DNA of 64,000 nucleotides from Dysgonomonadaceae bacterium zrk40 (GTDB taxonomy: Bacteria > Bacteroidota > Bacteroidia > Bacteroidales > Dysgonomonadaceae), in assembly GCA_016916535.1 (NCBI GenBank), contig CP070276.1:434001-498000 (forward strand), given 5' to 3'. The notes beneath the pieces are model-generated. The model made no database searches. It saw nothing but the letters and a program-made list of their open reading frames with translations, and was not told the origin of the DNA. Shown piece after piece: positions 28,163 to 38,048 of this stretch; position 1 is the first letter of the stretch; each line of letters starts with the position of its first letter. The translations under genes were made by a program, and so were the position numbers.

Positions 28163-28786
28163 ATGTGGATTGAACAACCCCCCATGCTCTACAGGTCACT
28201 TTACCCCGGTTCGCTCTGGCGCATCGGAGACGAAGAGCAGCGGAAAACGATCTACCTCACCTTCGACGACGGTCCCATCCCCGAGGTGACCCCCTGGGTA
28301 CTGGAGCTACTGGACCGTTATGGCATCAAAGCGACTTTCTTCTGTGTGGGTGACAATGTTCGCAAATACCCCCATCTCTACCGGCAACTGCTGGAGAATG
28401 GGCACAAGACCGGCAACCACACCTTCAACCACGTACAGGGTTGGAAGAGCCACACCGCCTTCCTGTTGGAAAATACAGCCAAGGCAGCCGAGTTGATCGA
28501 CTCCAGACTGTTTCGTCCTCCCCATGGGCATATGCGTGTGGCACAAAACAGCGCTCTGCAGAAAGCGGGATACAGCGTTGTGATGTGGGATGTGGTGACC
28601 CGTGACTACAGCCGTTATATGTCACCCCAACAGGTACTCGACAACGTGAAGCGATACACGCGCAACGGCTCCGTCATCGTCTTCCACGACTCTCTGAAAG
28701 CTGAGAAAAGAATGAAGTATGCCCTGCCCCGTGCCATCGAATGGCTGCTGGAGGAGGGCTACAAATTCGCCCTGGTGCCGGGCTAA
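28163..28786 (+). CDS. Polysaccharide deacetylase (NodB-like, CE4)
   Basis: A 207-residue carbohydrate-esterase-4 domain. Motifs: TFDDGP (metal-binding and catalytic aspartates, about 33-38), GHKTGNHTFNH (two histidine ligands, about 83-93), RPPHGHMR (about 117-124), MWDVVTRDYS (about 139) and VIVFHDS (about 172). There is no signal peptide, so it may act on a cytoplasmic or lipid-linked substrate. The ATG at 28163 was chosen; a TTG at 28112 lies inside the preceding terminator loop. The target glycan is not known. Confidence 0.88.
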   Translation: MWIEQPPMLYRSLYPGSLWRIGDEEQRKTIYLTFDDGPIPEVTPWVLELLDRYGIKATFFCVGDNVRKYPHLYRQLLENGHKTGNHTFNHVQGWKSHTAFLLENTAKAAELIDSRLFRPPHGHMRVAQNSALQKAGYSVVMWDVVTRDYSRYMSPQQVLDNVKRYTRNGSVIVFHDSLKAEKRMKYALPRAIEWLLEEGYKFALVPG

Positions 28787-28863
28787 CACCCAGCACTGCT
28801 CATCATTAAAACCCATGCTTCTGTTCTTATAAGGAATCAAACGCGCTGATGCGCATCCTACCA

Positions 28864-31218
28864 ATGAAAACAACACTTTTTGTCCTCCTCTGCTGCATGA
28901 TCCTTCCCCTACAGGCACAGATCACAGGAACGGTGACCAACAACGAAAACCAACCTGTTGAATATGTAAACGTAGCATTGTACGCACTTCCCGACACCCT
29001 TTTTATCACGGGTGCCGTCACTGACAGCCTGGGTCGTTACCACATACCTGCCCTCAACATGGAAGAGAGCCTGCTGCGCTCTACCATGGTAGGCTACAAA
29101 AAGGCCGAAGTAGTGATCAATGCTGCAACACAACCCCTCGAACAACACTTCTTGTTGGAGCCCGATGAGCGATTGCTCCAGGAGCTGGTAGTGGAGGGTG
29201 AACGCCCTGTTCTGAAAGCCGAAGCTGGCAAACTAATCTACCATATCGCCCCTCTGGTGCACAATAAACCGGTGACCAACGCCTACGAGGCACTCAAGGA
29301 GATCCCCGGTGTGATGGAACGGGATGAGCAACTCACACTGATCGGCACCAGCGGAATGACCATCTTGCTCAATGGACAGAAGAGCTCCTTGAGCTATGAA
29401 CAGCTGATGAATCTGCTGCGCAGCATTCCTCTGTCGCGCGTGGAGGATGTGGAGATCATGTACAATGCCCCACCGCAGTATAACATTCGGGGAGCCGCCA
29501 TCAACGTGATCCTCCGACAGGAGATGGATGAAGCGACAACACCCACCTGGCAGGGAGAACTGTCGAGCGGTTATAGCCGCCGTACTCATGGCAGCGAAAA
29601 CGGACGTGCCAATATCAGCTATGCAGGTAAAGCAACCACCCTCGATGTGTTATACGGCTTTGCCCGTTACAAGATCGCCAGCAGGGAAGAGCTGCAAGCC
29701 GACCACCGGCTGCAGGAAGAGAGCTATCGCATCGACCAGCTGAGCGAGGGTGTGAGCCGTATTCGTAACCATAATCTGCGGCTGGCTGCCGACCATCGCC
29801 TTCACAATGGCGATGGTATCAGCCTCTCCTATACCGGTCAGTTCGGCGAGAACAGTTCCGACCAGCTTGCGCGCACGGTGATCTCCGGCACGCCGGTAGG
29901 TTCCGATATTGCGACGAGCGGTCCCAACACCCGGCACAACATCAAAGGCGATTACCAGTCGCACCGCGGCTTCAAGGCAGGTGTAGAACAGAGCTGGTAC
30001 CGGAGCCGGTCGCACTACACCTTCCGCAACACCGATGATGCCTCCGCCGGAAGTGACCCGTTCGACCTGCAAAGCATCGGGTCCGCCTCCTCACAATTCA
30101 TACGTCGCACTTATTTCTATGCCAACCAGACCCATTCGCTGAAAGGTGGCTGGCAGCTCAACTATGGGATGCACTACGTACTGGCACGCACCTCAAACAG
30201 TTCCGAGGCGGAGAAGAATGAAGAGGACTATGAGGAGGCTACTTTTCAGAACAAACAAAAAGAGGATATATGGAATCTGTTTGCCGGATTCACCAAATCC
30301 TTCACCCCTGCGTTATCTTTGCAGGCTTCGCTGGCAGCGGAGCATTATAAGTCGAGAGAGACTTCTGGCGGCAGAGAACAACTTCTCTGGAACAACCTGG
30401 CCTGGTTCCCAACGCTCAACCTGAGTTATACTGCATCAGCATCCCATATCCTCCAGTTTGAGCTATCCTCCGACAAAACCTACCCGCCCTATTGGAGCCT
30501 CAATCCCTCCGTGCACCACTTCGGTGCCTACGGTGTGGCCTTCGGCAATCCCCAGTTGCGCCCTATGGACAGCTACAATGCCGGCATTACCTGGATTATC
30601 CGACAGAAGTATGTGATCCGTCCTTTCTTCAGTCATGTGACGGACTACTATACCCAGCTCCCCTATCAATCGCCTGACCACCTGCGACAGGAGTTCGTGA
30701 TGCAGAACTTCGACTTCCGCCAGCAAGCCGGGTTGATGACGGTGCTCCCCTTCAACCTGGGAAAAAGGATCTCGTCGCGCCTCGTGGCCAACGGAATCTA
30801 CCTGCGGGAGAAAGATGAATCGTTCTACGACATCCCCTTCGACCGTGAAACACTCTATGGCGTGCTACAGTTGAACAGCGACCTCCGCCTCTCTGATCAA
30901 CCCAACCTGAAAATGAACATCTCCGGTTATTGGGCCACCCCGGGTGCCATTCAGGGCATCTATGACCTGGGCGGTTCAGGCGATCTCTCTGCAGGCATCA
31001 CCTGGACCTTCAACAACGACCGCGCAAGGCTGGTGCTCAAAGGTGAAGATCTTCTGAAAACACGCACACCCAATGCAACGATCAATTACATGGGACAGAA
31101 AAGCTCCCTTGATGTCACGCGCGACTCCCGCACCCTCTCCCTCACCTTTGTCTACCGTTTTGGCGGATACAAGGAGAAAGAACGGGAGGAGCCCGACACC
31201 TCACGCTTCGGCATGTAA
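28864..31218 (+). CDS. Outer-membrane beta-barrel receptor with carboxypeptidase-like N-terminal domain
   Basis: A 784-residue exported protein: signal peptide (about 1-19, ending LQAQ), a CarboxypepD_reg-like beta-sandwich (about 20-105: ITGTVTNNENQPVEYVNVALY), a plug-like domain (about 110-220: ALKEIPGVMERDEQLTLIG and YNAPPQYNIRGAAINVIL), and a large C-terminal barrel ending RTLSLTFVYRFGG. This is the 'outer membrane beta-barrel family' related to TonB-dependent receptors but not SusC; no SusD partner is next to it. A short tail (ERE..DTSRFGM) follows the last strand. Start at ATG 28864; 28849 is an alternative. Substrate unknown. Confidence 0.85.
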   Translation: MKTTLFVLLCCMILPLQAQITGTVTNNENQPVEYVNVALYALPDTLFITGAVTDSLGRYHIPALNMEESLLRSTMVGYKKAEVVINAATQPLEQHFLLEPDERLLQELVVEGERPVLKAEAGKLIYHIAPLVHNKPVTNAYEALKEIPGVMERDEQLTLIGTSGMTILLNGQKSSLSYEQLMNLLRSIPLSRVEDVEIMYNAPPQYNIRGAAINVILRQEMDEATTPTWQGELSSGYSRRTHGSENGRANISYAGKATTLDVLYGFARYKIASREELQADHRLQEESYRIDQLSEGVSRIRNHNLRLAADHRLHNGDGISLSYTGQFGENSSDQLARTVISGTPVGSDIATSGPNTRHNIKGDYQSHRGFKAGVEQSWYRSRSHYTFRNTDDASAGSDPFDLQSIGSASSQFIRRTYFYANQTHSLKGGWQLNYGMHYVLARTSNSSEAEKNEEDYEEATFQNKQKEDIWNLFAGFTKSFTPALSLQASLAAEHYKSRETSGGREQLLWNNLAWFPTLNLSYTASASHILQFELSSDKTYPPYWSLNPSVHHFGAYGVAFGNPQLRPMDSYNAGITWIIRQKYVIRPFFSHVTDYYTQLPYQSPDHLRQEFVMQNFDFRQQAGLMTVLPFNLGKRISSRLVANGIYLREKDESFYDIPFDRETLYGVLQLNSDLRLSDQPNLKMNISGYWATPGAIQGIYDLGGSGDLSAGITWTFNNDRARLVLKGEDLLKTRTPNATINYMGQKSSLDVTRDSRTLSLTFVYRFGGYKEKEREEPDTSRFGM

Positions 31219-31394
31219 GCCTCCTGCCTGCATGCCTTTATGTTTTTAAATTATATTTAACTCTTTTATAGTCTGCAATGTATCCACGAAAATGGCATCT
31301 TTGAATAGAGCCATATAATGAACAATATGGTTAATCTATGTTAATATTATATTATCAGGTAGTATTATGTATTGCATAGTACAATGTTTAGACA

Positions 31395-31402
31395 TATATT
31401 TG
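31395..31402 (+). promoter_or_regulatory. Promoter -7 box for the efflux operon
   Basis: TATATTTG, exact TAnnTTTG match, 93 bp upstream of the ATPase gene; a TTG at 31372-31374 is a possible -33 element. The surrounding 277-bp spacer (31219-31495) is AT-rich and has no gene. Confidence 0.65.
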
Positions 31403-31495
31403 CACCGTTCTTTTCATTCAACAAAGAAAAAGCGTAAATTCTGTAACGATTCCTCTCTACAACTAGTCTAAGATGAATCACAAACAATCGAGAAG

Positions 31496-32218
31496 ATGAT
31501 CGACATCCGTAAATTGCACAAATCCTACCACACCGAAGCACTTTCCCTGCATGTTCTGAAAGGCATTGATCTGAGCATCGAGGCCGGGGAGTATGTATCC
31601 ATCATGGGGGCATCCGGTTCCGGCAAATCCACCCTGCTTAACATACTGGGTATTCTTGACACCTACGATGCTGGGGACTACCACCTCAATGGATCACTGA
31701 TCAGGAACCTGAGCGAACGGCAAGCGGCACAATATCGCAACGAAATGATCGGCTTCGTATTCCAGTCGTTCAACCTGATCAACTTCAAGAATGCACTGGA
31801 GAATGTAGCGTTGCCCCTCTATTACAAGAAGGTGAGCCGTAAAAAACGCAACATCATTGCCATGGAGCATCTCGACCGCATGGGGCTGAAGGAATGGGCG
31901 CATCACCTGCCCAATGAGATGTCGGGTGGTCAGAAACAACGCGTAGCCATAGCCCGTGCCATGATCTCCAATCCCAAGGTGATCCTGGCCGATGAACCCA
32001 CCGGCGCCCTCGACAGCAAGACCACGGAAGAGGTGATGGAGGTGCTCACCAATCTCAACAATGAGGGCATCACCACCATCATCGTCACGCACGAACGTTC
32101 GGTGGCCGAAGCCACCCGGCGCATCATCCACCTCAAGGACGGGATGATTGAATTTGAGACCCGCAAGGAAAACGGCATTCACGAAACAATCCCCTCCCTC
32201 AATTACTCATCGTTATGA
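31496..32218 (+). CDS. ABC transporter ATP-binding protein (MacB/LolD type)
   Basis: A 240-residue ATPase: Walker A GASGSGKST (about 38-46), Q-loop region FVFQSFN near 84, signature MSGGQKQRVAIARA (about 141), Walker B VILADEPTGALDS (about 161) and the H-loop TIIVTHERS (about 193). The sequence matches the MacB/LolD/FtsE group that drives mechanotransmission rather than substrate import. It heads a five-gene unit with two FtsX-type permeases, a periplasmic adaptor and a TolC-type channel. Its stop overlaps the first permease start by 4 bp. Confidence 0.92.
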   Translation: MIDIRKLHKSYHTEALSLHVLKGIDLSIEAGEYVSIMGASGSGKSTLLNILGILDTYDAGDYHLNGSLIRNLSERQAAQYRNEMIGFVFQSFNLINFKNALENVALPLYYKKVSRKKRNIIAMEHLDRMGLKEWAHHLPNEMSGGQKQRVAIARAMISNPKVILADEPTGALDSKTTEEVMEVLTNLNNEGITTIIVTHERSVAEATRRIIHLKDGMIEFETRKENGIHETIPSLNYSSL

Positions 32219-33477
32219 ACGACCACATTCAGGAGATCCTCGATACGCTGAAGAAAAACAAGATGCGGACCGCCCTCACCGGGCTCTCCGTATCGTGGGG
32301 CATCTTCATCCTGATCGTGCTGCTGGGTGCCGGCAACGGATTGAAGAACGGGGTGATGCAAAACTTCAGCTCCCGTGCGGTCAACCGCATCAACCTATGG
32401 ACCGGCACCACCTCCATACCCTACCAGGGACTCAAAACGGAACGCAACCTCAGCTTCACCGAGAGCGAGGTGGAGCTGATTCGTAAGGAGGTGGAAGAGA
32501 GCCGCACCATCACCGCCCGCATCAACAGCACCCAGAACATCGCCTACGGCAAGGAGTATGGCTCTTACAGCGTACAGGGTGTGATGCCCGGTTATTACAA
32601 CATCGAGAAGCTGATCATTGGCAACGGCGAAGGTCGTTTCATCAACCAGCTCGACATGCGCGAACGGAACAAGGTGATCGTTCTCGATAAGAAGATTGCC
32701 GACCTGCTTTTCAAAGATGAATCCCCCCTGGGCAAACAGGTGAAAGTGGGGCAACTGATGTTCAAAGTGGTGGGTGTCAACAGCAAGAAGGAACAGTGGG
32801 GCGGTTCCAACGCCTACATCCCTTTCACCACGGCACAGACCGTCTTCAACCCCAACCGCAAGTTCTACCAGATCACCTTCACCGTGGAGGGGTTGCACAC
32901 AGAAGCAGAAAACGACCGGTTCAATGAATCACTCAGGGAGCTGATGGGGCGGCAACTCGATTTCGACCCCAAGGACGATCAAGCACTCTGGGTCAACAAC
33001 GCACAAAAGGAGTACGTGGAGACCATGAAGATCTTCGGCGGCATCACCTTCTTCGTCGGCATCATTGGTATCCTCACCCTGATCGCCGGCATCGTGGGGG
33101 TGAGCAACATCATGCTGGTGTCGGTCAAGGAGCGCACCCGTGAGATCGGCATCCGCAAGGCAATCGGCGCCACACCCATGGCCATCCTGAGAACCATCAT
33201 CATGGAGTCGATCTTCATCACCACCCTCTTCGGATACATCGGCATGATGCTGGGCATAGGGCTCACCGAACTGATCAACTTCGTGATGATGCAGTCGGCC
33301 AACGCTGCTGCGGCGAGCGACGAGCCTCAAATGTCGGTCTTCACCAACCCCACAGTAGACATCGGCTATGCCCTCTTCGCCACGGTGGTGCTGATCATCG
33401 CCGGTGTCGTGGCCGGATACCTGCCCGCCCGCAAGGCTGTGCGCGTGCAGCCCATCGAAGCGATGAGGCAGGAATAA
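32215..33477 (+). CDS. MacB-type ABC permease 1
   Basis: A 420-residue permease: one N-terminal helix (about 20-42), a large periplasmic MacB-PCD domain (about 45-270), then three helices in the FtsX domain (about 275-405) with the coupling motif VKERTREIGIRKAIGATP near 303. In MacB the ATPase and permease are one chain; here they are separate. It shares the operon with a similar permease (33517-34764), so the transporter may be a heterodimer. The C-terminus has the usual GYLPARKAVRVQPIEAMR. Confidence 0.9.
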   Translation: MNDHIQEILDTLKKNKMRTALTGLSVSWGIFILIVLLGAGNGLKNGVMQNFSSRAVNRINLWTGTTSIPYQGLKTERNLSFTESEVELIRKEVEESRTITARINSTQNIAYGKEYGSYSVQGVMPGYYNIEKLIIGNGEGRFINQLDMRERNKVIVLDKKIADLLFKDESPLGKQVKVGQLMFKVVGVNSKKEQWGGSNAYIPFTTAQTVFNPNRKFYQITFTVEGLHTEAENDRFNESLRELMGRQLDFDPKDDQALWVNNAQKEYVETMKIFGGITFFVGIIGILTLIAGIVGVSNIMLVSVKERTREIGIRKAIGATPMAILRTIIMESIFITTLFGYIGMMLGIGLTELINFVMMQSANAAAASDEPQMSVFTNPTVDIGYALFATVVLIIAGVVAGYLPARKAVRVQPIEAMRQE

Positions 33478-33485
33478 AAACAAAC

Positions 33486-33513
33486 AACTGATAACTGACA
33501 ACTGATAACTGAC
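33486..33513. repeat. Four-unit 7-bp repeat between the permease genes
   Basis: Exact period-7 series AACTGAT, AACTGAC, AACTGAT, AACTGAC in the short spacer just before the second permease. Similar heptamer series recur elsewhere in the window. Confidence 0.85.
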
Positions 33514-33516
33514 AAT

Positions 33517-34764
33517 ATGTTCGACATAGACAGATGGCAAGAGATATGGATCACCATTACGCACAACAAATCGCGTAGTGTGCTCACCGCCTTTGGCGTC
33601 TTCTGGGGGATGCTGATGCTGGTGCTGATGGTAGGAGCCGGCAATGCCCTGGAGAAAGGGATGACCTCCCAGATCGAAGGGTTTGCCACCAACTCCTGCT
33701 TTTTCGAATCGCAGCAGACCTCCCTGCCCTACAAAGGGTTCCGAAAGGGAAGAAGATGGAACATGACCAACAGCGACCTTCCGGTGATCCGGGAAAAGGT
33801 GCCGGAGCTGCAATACATCTCACCCGTACTCTTTGCCTGGGGTCAGGACAAAAATGTGGTGAGGGGTGAGAAGAACGGATCCTACCTGGTGAAGGGCTGC
33901 TATCCCGACTACGACATGATCGAGAAGAGCAAGATGATCTACGGCCGTTATGTCAACGACATCGACATCGCCCAGAAACGAAAAGTATGCGTCATCGGGG
34001 AGCGTGTCTACGAGGTGCTCTTCCAGGAAGGAGATGATCCCACCGGGAAGCTGATCCGCGTGAATGGCATCCATTTCCAGGTGATTGGTGTGGCCCGCAG
34101 CACCTCCGGTGTCAGCATCGGCGGACAGACGGCAGAGACGGTGGTGCTCCCCTTCTCCACCATGCAGCAGGCATTCAACCAGGGCAACATCATCCACTTC
34201 CTCGCCGCCACCGCGAAGAAGGGAATCTCGGTGAAGGTGATACAGGAGAAGATCTCGGAGGTGCTGAAACAGCAACATCAGATTGCACCGGACGACAAGG
34301 AAGCGGTATGGACGATGAACATCGAGGAGCAGTTCAAGATGTTTAACAACCTGGGCATCGGCATTGCCGCCTTGATATGGATCGTGGGACTGGGTACCCT
34401 CTTTGCCGGAGCCATCGGTGTGAGCAACATCATGCTTGTCACCGTGCGGGAACGAACCCGTGAGATCGGCATCCGCCGTGCCATGGGGGCCACCCCCCTC
34501 AACATCATCGGCCAGATCCTCAGCGAGAGCATCGTGCTCACCCTGGTGGCCGGCCTGAGCGGCATCGTGATCGGAGTGGGACTGCTGCGTGCCGTAGGCA
34601 TCGTGCTGAGCCAGGGCGACCAGTTCTTCAAGGACCCGCAGATCTCGTTCGGCATGGCAATCGCATCGCTCATCATCCTGGTGATCATAGGCACCTTTGC
34701 CGGCTATCTGCCCGCACAGCGTGCCATGCTGATCAAGCCGGTAGAGGCCATCAGCGAAGAATAA
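33517..34764 (+). CDS. MacB-type ABC permease 2
   Basis: A 415-residue paralogue of the preceding permease with the same layout: N-terminal helix (about 20-42), periplasmic domain (about 45-280), three C-terminal helices, and VRERTREIGIRRAMGATPLN near 311. It ends GYLPAQRAMLIKPVEAISEE. The pairing of two non-identical permeases with one ATPase suggests a heterodimeric export machine. A heptamer repeat precedes it and another follows it. Confidence 0.9.
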   Translation: MFDIDRWQEIWITITHNKSRSVLTAFGVFWGMLMLVLMVGAGNALEKGMTSQIEGFATNSCFFESQQTSLPYKGFRKGRRWNMTNSDLPVIREKVPELQYISPVLFAWGQDKNVVRGEKNGSYLVKGCYPDYDMIEKSKMIYGRYVNDIDIAQKRKVCVIGERVYEVLFQEGDDPTGKLIRVNGIHFQVIGVARSTSGVSIGGQTAETVVLPFSTMQQAFNQGNIIHFLAATAKKGISVKVIQEKISEVLKQQHQIAPDDKEAVWTMNIEEQFKMFNNLGIGIAALIWIVGLGTLFAGAIGVSNIMLVTVRERTREIGIRRAMGATPLNIIGQILSESIVLTLVAGLSGIVIGVGLLRAVGIVLSQGDQFFKDPQISFGMAIASLIILVIIGTFAGYLPAQRAMLIKPVEAISEE

Positions 34765-34766
34765 AT

Positions 34767-34787
34767 AACTGACAACTGATAACTAAA
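34767..34787. repeat. Three-unit 7-bp repeat before the adaptor gene
   Basis: AACTGAC, AACTGAT, AACTAAA in period 7, in the 33-bp spacer after the second permease. Same repeat family as at 33486-33513. Confidence 0.75.
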
Positions 34788-34797
34788 TAATAATTAC

Positions 34798-35898
34798 ATG
34801 AAACGAATTTTGAGAATTGCAGGTTTTGTACTGTTGGGATTGCTGGTCCTCTCCACCTTTGTCTTTCTCTGGCAGAAATCACGCCCTAAGACAGTGAACT
34901 ACAACATCGAGACCGCCGTAAAGGGCGATGTGGAGAAGCGGACGGTGGCCACCGGCAAGGTGGAGCCGCGCAACGAGATCCTCATCAAGCCCCAGATGTC
35001 GGGCATCATTGCCGAAGTGTTCAAAGAGGCTGGTGAGAAGGTGCAGGCCGGCGACATCATCGCCCGCATCCAGGTAGTACCCGACATGGTGAACCTGAGC
35101 AGCGCCGAGTCGCGTGTGCAGCGGGCACAGCTGGCTGCCGACCAGAGCAAGGCCAACTATGAGCGCGACAGGAAGCTCTACGACAACGAGGTGATCTCAC
35201 GCGAGGAGTTCGAGAAGGTAGAGCTGCAATACAAGAACGATCAGGAGGAGCTGCGCGCAGCCAACGACAACCTGAGCCTTGTCCGCACCGGTATCACCCA
35301 GAGCTCGGCCAAGACCAGCAACACGCTGGTGCGCTCCACCGTGAGCGGTACCATCCTCGACGTGCCGGTCAAGGCGGGCAACTCGGTGATCCAGTCCAAC
35401 AACTTCAACGATGGCACCACTGTGGCCTCTGTGGCCAACCTGAGCGACATGCTCTTCGTAGGTAAGATCGATGAAACCGAAGTGGGGAAACTCGTCACCG
35501 GCATGCCCATGGAGATCACCATCGGCGCCATACAGGACCTGAAGATACCCGCCACGCTCGAATATGTATCGCCCAAGGGCGTGGAGGAGAGCGGTGCCAT
35601 CCTCTTCGAAATGAAAGCCGCCCTGAAGCTGCCCGACAGCATCTTCATCCGCGCCGGCTACAGTGCCAACGCCGACATCATCCTCGACAAGCGCTCACAA
35701 GTGATCACCATCGCCGAGAGTGCCGTGGAATTCAGCGGCGACTCCACCTTCGTCCACCTGTTGACAAGCGAGAAACCTCAAGCCTTTGAGCGGAAACAGA
35801 TAGAGATCGGTCTCTCCGACGGCATCCACATCGAGGTGAAAGAGGGATTGAATGAGAACGACAAGGTGCGTGGCAGCGAGATCATCGAACAAAAATAA
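34798..35898 (+). CDS. MacA-like periplasmic adaptor (membrane fusion protein)
   Basis: A 366-residue adaptor that links the inner-membrane ABC transporter to the outer-membrane channel. It has an uncleaved N-terminal anchor (about 5-26), a lipoyl/barrel-sandwich half (KVEPRNEILIKPQMSGIIAEVF, about 53-74, completed by VRSTVSGTILDVPVKAGNSV near 178), an alpha-helical hairpin (about 100-165) and a beta-barrel (about 205-290). The layout is that of MacA/HlyD adaptors. It lies 33 bp after the second permease; the channel gene begins 10 bp downstream. Confidence 0.9.
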   Translation: MKRILRIAGFVLLGLLVLSTFVFLWQKSRPKTVNYNIETAVKGDVEKRTVATGKVEPRNEILIKPQMSGIIAEVFKEAGEKVQAGDIIARIQVVPDMVNLSSAESRVQRAQLAADQSKANYERDRKLYDNEVISREEFEKVELQYKNDQEELRAANDNLSLVRTGITQSSAKTSNTLVRSTVSGTILDVPVKAGNSVIQSNNFNDGTTVASVANLSDMLFVGKIDETEVGKLVTGMPMEITIGAIQDLKIPATLEYVSPKGVEESGAILFEMKAALKLPDSIFIRAGYSANADIILDKRSQVITIAESAVEFSGDSTFVHLLTSEKPQAFERKQIEIGLSDGIHIEVKEGLNENDKVRGSEIIEQK

Positions 35899-35908
35899 AC
35901 CAGAGATC

Positions 35909-37222
35909 ATGCAGATCAGACAAACAATCATCCTAGCCCTGCTGCTCATCGGATCCATCGCTCCCCTCGCCGCACAGAAGCGTTACACGCTGATGGAATG
36001 CATCGAGACAGCACTTGAGAACAACCGCAACATCAAACAGCAGGAGCTGAACCGCCAGCAGCGTGAGATCGCTTACAGCCAGGCGCGTGCCGACCTGTTA
36101 CCGAACCTCAATGCCTCTGCGGGACAGAACTTCGTCTTTGGCCGCTCCATCGGTCTCGACAATGTCTACCAGAACATCAATTCATCACAGACAAGCTTCA
36201 GCCTGGGTGCGAACATCACCCTCTTCGACGGGTTACGCATGAAGCACAACATCGACGCCCGTAAGGCTGAGATGTATGCCTCCGAGGCGGACCTGGAAAA
36301 GATGCAGGACGACATCGTGATGAGCGTCTCCACTGCCTTCCTGCAGGCCCTCCTCAACAAGGAGCTGCTCCGCATCGCCGAGAATCAGTTGGAGACCACA
36401 CAGGCCGACATCACCCGCCGCCAGGAGCTGGTGAACAGTGGCAAGATGGCACGGGGCGAGCTGTTGGAACAGGAAGCACAACTAGCAAGGGAGGAACTCA
36501 ACATAGTACAGGCGGCCAGCAATCTTAAACTGGCACTGCTCGATCTGGCACAGATCATGGAGCTGGAAACGTTCGATGATTTCGATGTGACAGCCCCGCC
36601 CGCCGAGTCGCTTATCAGCGAATCCACCTTGCTTGCCTCCGAAGCGGTCTATGAGAGTGCACTACAGAACCGCCCCATCATACGGAGCATGCAGTACCGT
36701 ATTGAAAGCAGCGAAAAAGAAAAGCTGATGGCCCGGTCGCAGTACTTCCCCACCCTCTCTTTTGGCGCCAACATGGGAACCGGTTATTACAACATGAGCG
36801 GACGCAACAACGATGCCTTCAGCACGCAGCTGCGCAACAACATGAGCAATTCGCTCGGCTTCAACCTGCGGATTCCCATATTCAACAAGTTTCAGGTCAG
36901 GAACAACATCCACAGTGCCGATCTGGCTATTGCCAATACACGCCTGGAGATGGACAAGACAAAGCTGGAGCTACGCAAGCAGATCGAACAGGCCTATTAC
37001 AATGCTGTGGGAGCCAAAAGCCGTTGGGATGCCGCCAAAAAATCGGTTGAGGCCAGTAACGAAGCCTATCGCTTTGCCGAAGAGAAGCATGAGAGTGGCC
37101 GTGCCAACACCTATGAGCTGACGCTGGCCAAAAACAACCAGACACAAGCCCTGGGCGAAGAGGCACAGGCCAAGTATGAGTATGCGTTCCGGTTGAAGAT
37201 CCTGGAACTGTTAAAAGATTGA
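35909..37222 (+). CDS. TolC-family outer-membrane efflux channel
   Basis: A 437-residue outer-membrane protein: signal peptide (about 1-22, ending LAAQ) and two OEP repeats with long helical hairpins (about 25-215 and 235-435), including YTLMECIETALENNRNIKQ and the heptad-rich EIAYSQARADLLPNLNASAG. The barrel strands are in FSLGANITLFDGLRM and SLGFNLRIPIFNKFQVRNN. This completes the efflux complex with the ATPase, two permeases and adaptor upstream. Start at ATG 35909; the frame is open further upstream into the adaptor gene, but the signal peptide supports this start. The cargo is unknown. Confidence 0.92.
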   Translation: MQIRQTIILALLLIGSIAPLAAQKRYTLMECIETALENNRNIKQQELNRQQREIAYSQARADLLPNLNASAGQNFVFGRSIGLDNVYQNINSSQTSFSLGANITLFDGLRMKHNIDARKAEMYASEADLEKMQDDIVMSVSTAFLQALLNKELLRIAENQLETTQADITRRQELVNSGKMARGELLEQEAQLAREELNIVQAASNLKLALLDLAQIMELETFDDFDVTAPPAESLISESTLLASEAVYESALQNRPIIRSMQYRIESSEKEKLMARSQYFPTLSFGANMGTGYYNMSGRNNDAFSTQLRNNMSNSLGFNLRIPIFNKFQVRNNIHSADLAIANTRLEMDKTKLELRKQIEQAYYNAVGAKSRWDAAKKSVEASNEAYRFAEEKHESGRANTYELTLAKNNQTQALGEEAQAKYEYAFRLKILELLKD

Positions 37223-37278
37223 TGTTACCGTAACCATTTTGGTTCAGTTACTGTCCAACAGAAAAAATTAAAAAGCAG

Positions 37279-37995
37279 ATGAAAACAACATTTCTTGCAA
37301 TCCTGACAATGTTCCTGTCAATGAACGGCACCTCCTGTGCCCAGACACGTACCGCGAAAGATGCCTTTGAGGTGAGCGACTTCACCGCGATAGAGGCCTC
37401 GGTGGTGGCCAATGTCTTCATTACCCAGTCGCCCGTGACAAATGTCACCGCCGAAGGGAACGAAGAGTTGCTTGAACGGCTGGAGATTAGAATGGAAGGC
37501 GAACGGCTCATCCTCGACATGGAGGATGAACGATTCTGGAAACGATTCGGCAAGAATGCCAGTAAGCTGACAATCCGGATCGCTACCCCCACCCTTTCGG
37601 AGATCGACTTTGAAGGGGTAGGCAACATCACCATCGAAGGGGTCTTCAATACCCCGCAACTGGTGATTAACAGCGAGGGGGTGGGCAACCTCACCGCTAA
37701 CAACCTGGAGTGTGAATTTGTGAAGATCAGCTCCGAGGGTGTGGGCAACACCATTGTAGGCGGCAAGGCCGGCAAGGTGGAGATCAACTCCCAGGGCGTG
37801 GGCAACGTAGATGCCCGGATGCTGCTAGCACCCGAGGCGGTAGTTTCCTCGCAGGGGGTGGGCAACGTGAGCTGCTACGCATCCGACTTCCTGAGCATAC
37901 GCTCGCAGGGGGTAGGCAATGTACACTACTACGGCAAGCCGTTGAAAACAGACCTCATCAAGGACGGGGTCGGCAAAATACGGCCAGGAGAGTGA
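37279..37995 (+). CDS. DUF2807 (head-GIN) exported repeat protein
   Basis: A 238-residue exported protein with a signal peptide (about 1-22). After a DFTAIEASVVANVFITQS N-terminal strand it becomes a run of imperfect repeats of 18-21 residues, each with a GVGN core (FEGVGN, SEGVGN, QGVGN and so on, seven copies), which should stack into a beta-helix or solenoid. The family is common in Bacteroidota and thought to be an envelope adhesin-like or structural domain; function is unknown. It follows the efflux operon by 56 bp and ends before a terminator, so it may be cotranscribed. Confidence 0.85.
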   Translation: MKTTFLAILTMFLSMNGTSCAQTRTAKDAFEVSDFTAIEASVVANVFITQSPVTNVTAEGNEELLERLEIRMEGERLILDMEDERFWKRFGKNASKLTIRIATPTLSEIDFEGVGNITIEGVFNTPQLVINSEGVGNLTANNLECEFVKISSEGVGNTIVGGKAGKVEINSQGVGNVDARMLLAPEAVVSSQGVGNVSCYASDFLSIRSQGVGNVHYYGKPLKTDLIKDGVGKIRPGE

Positions 37996-38048
37996 TCGCC
38001 ACACATAAAAATAAATTACTCTACTTCTAATTTACATAAATCCGAAAC

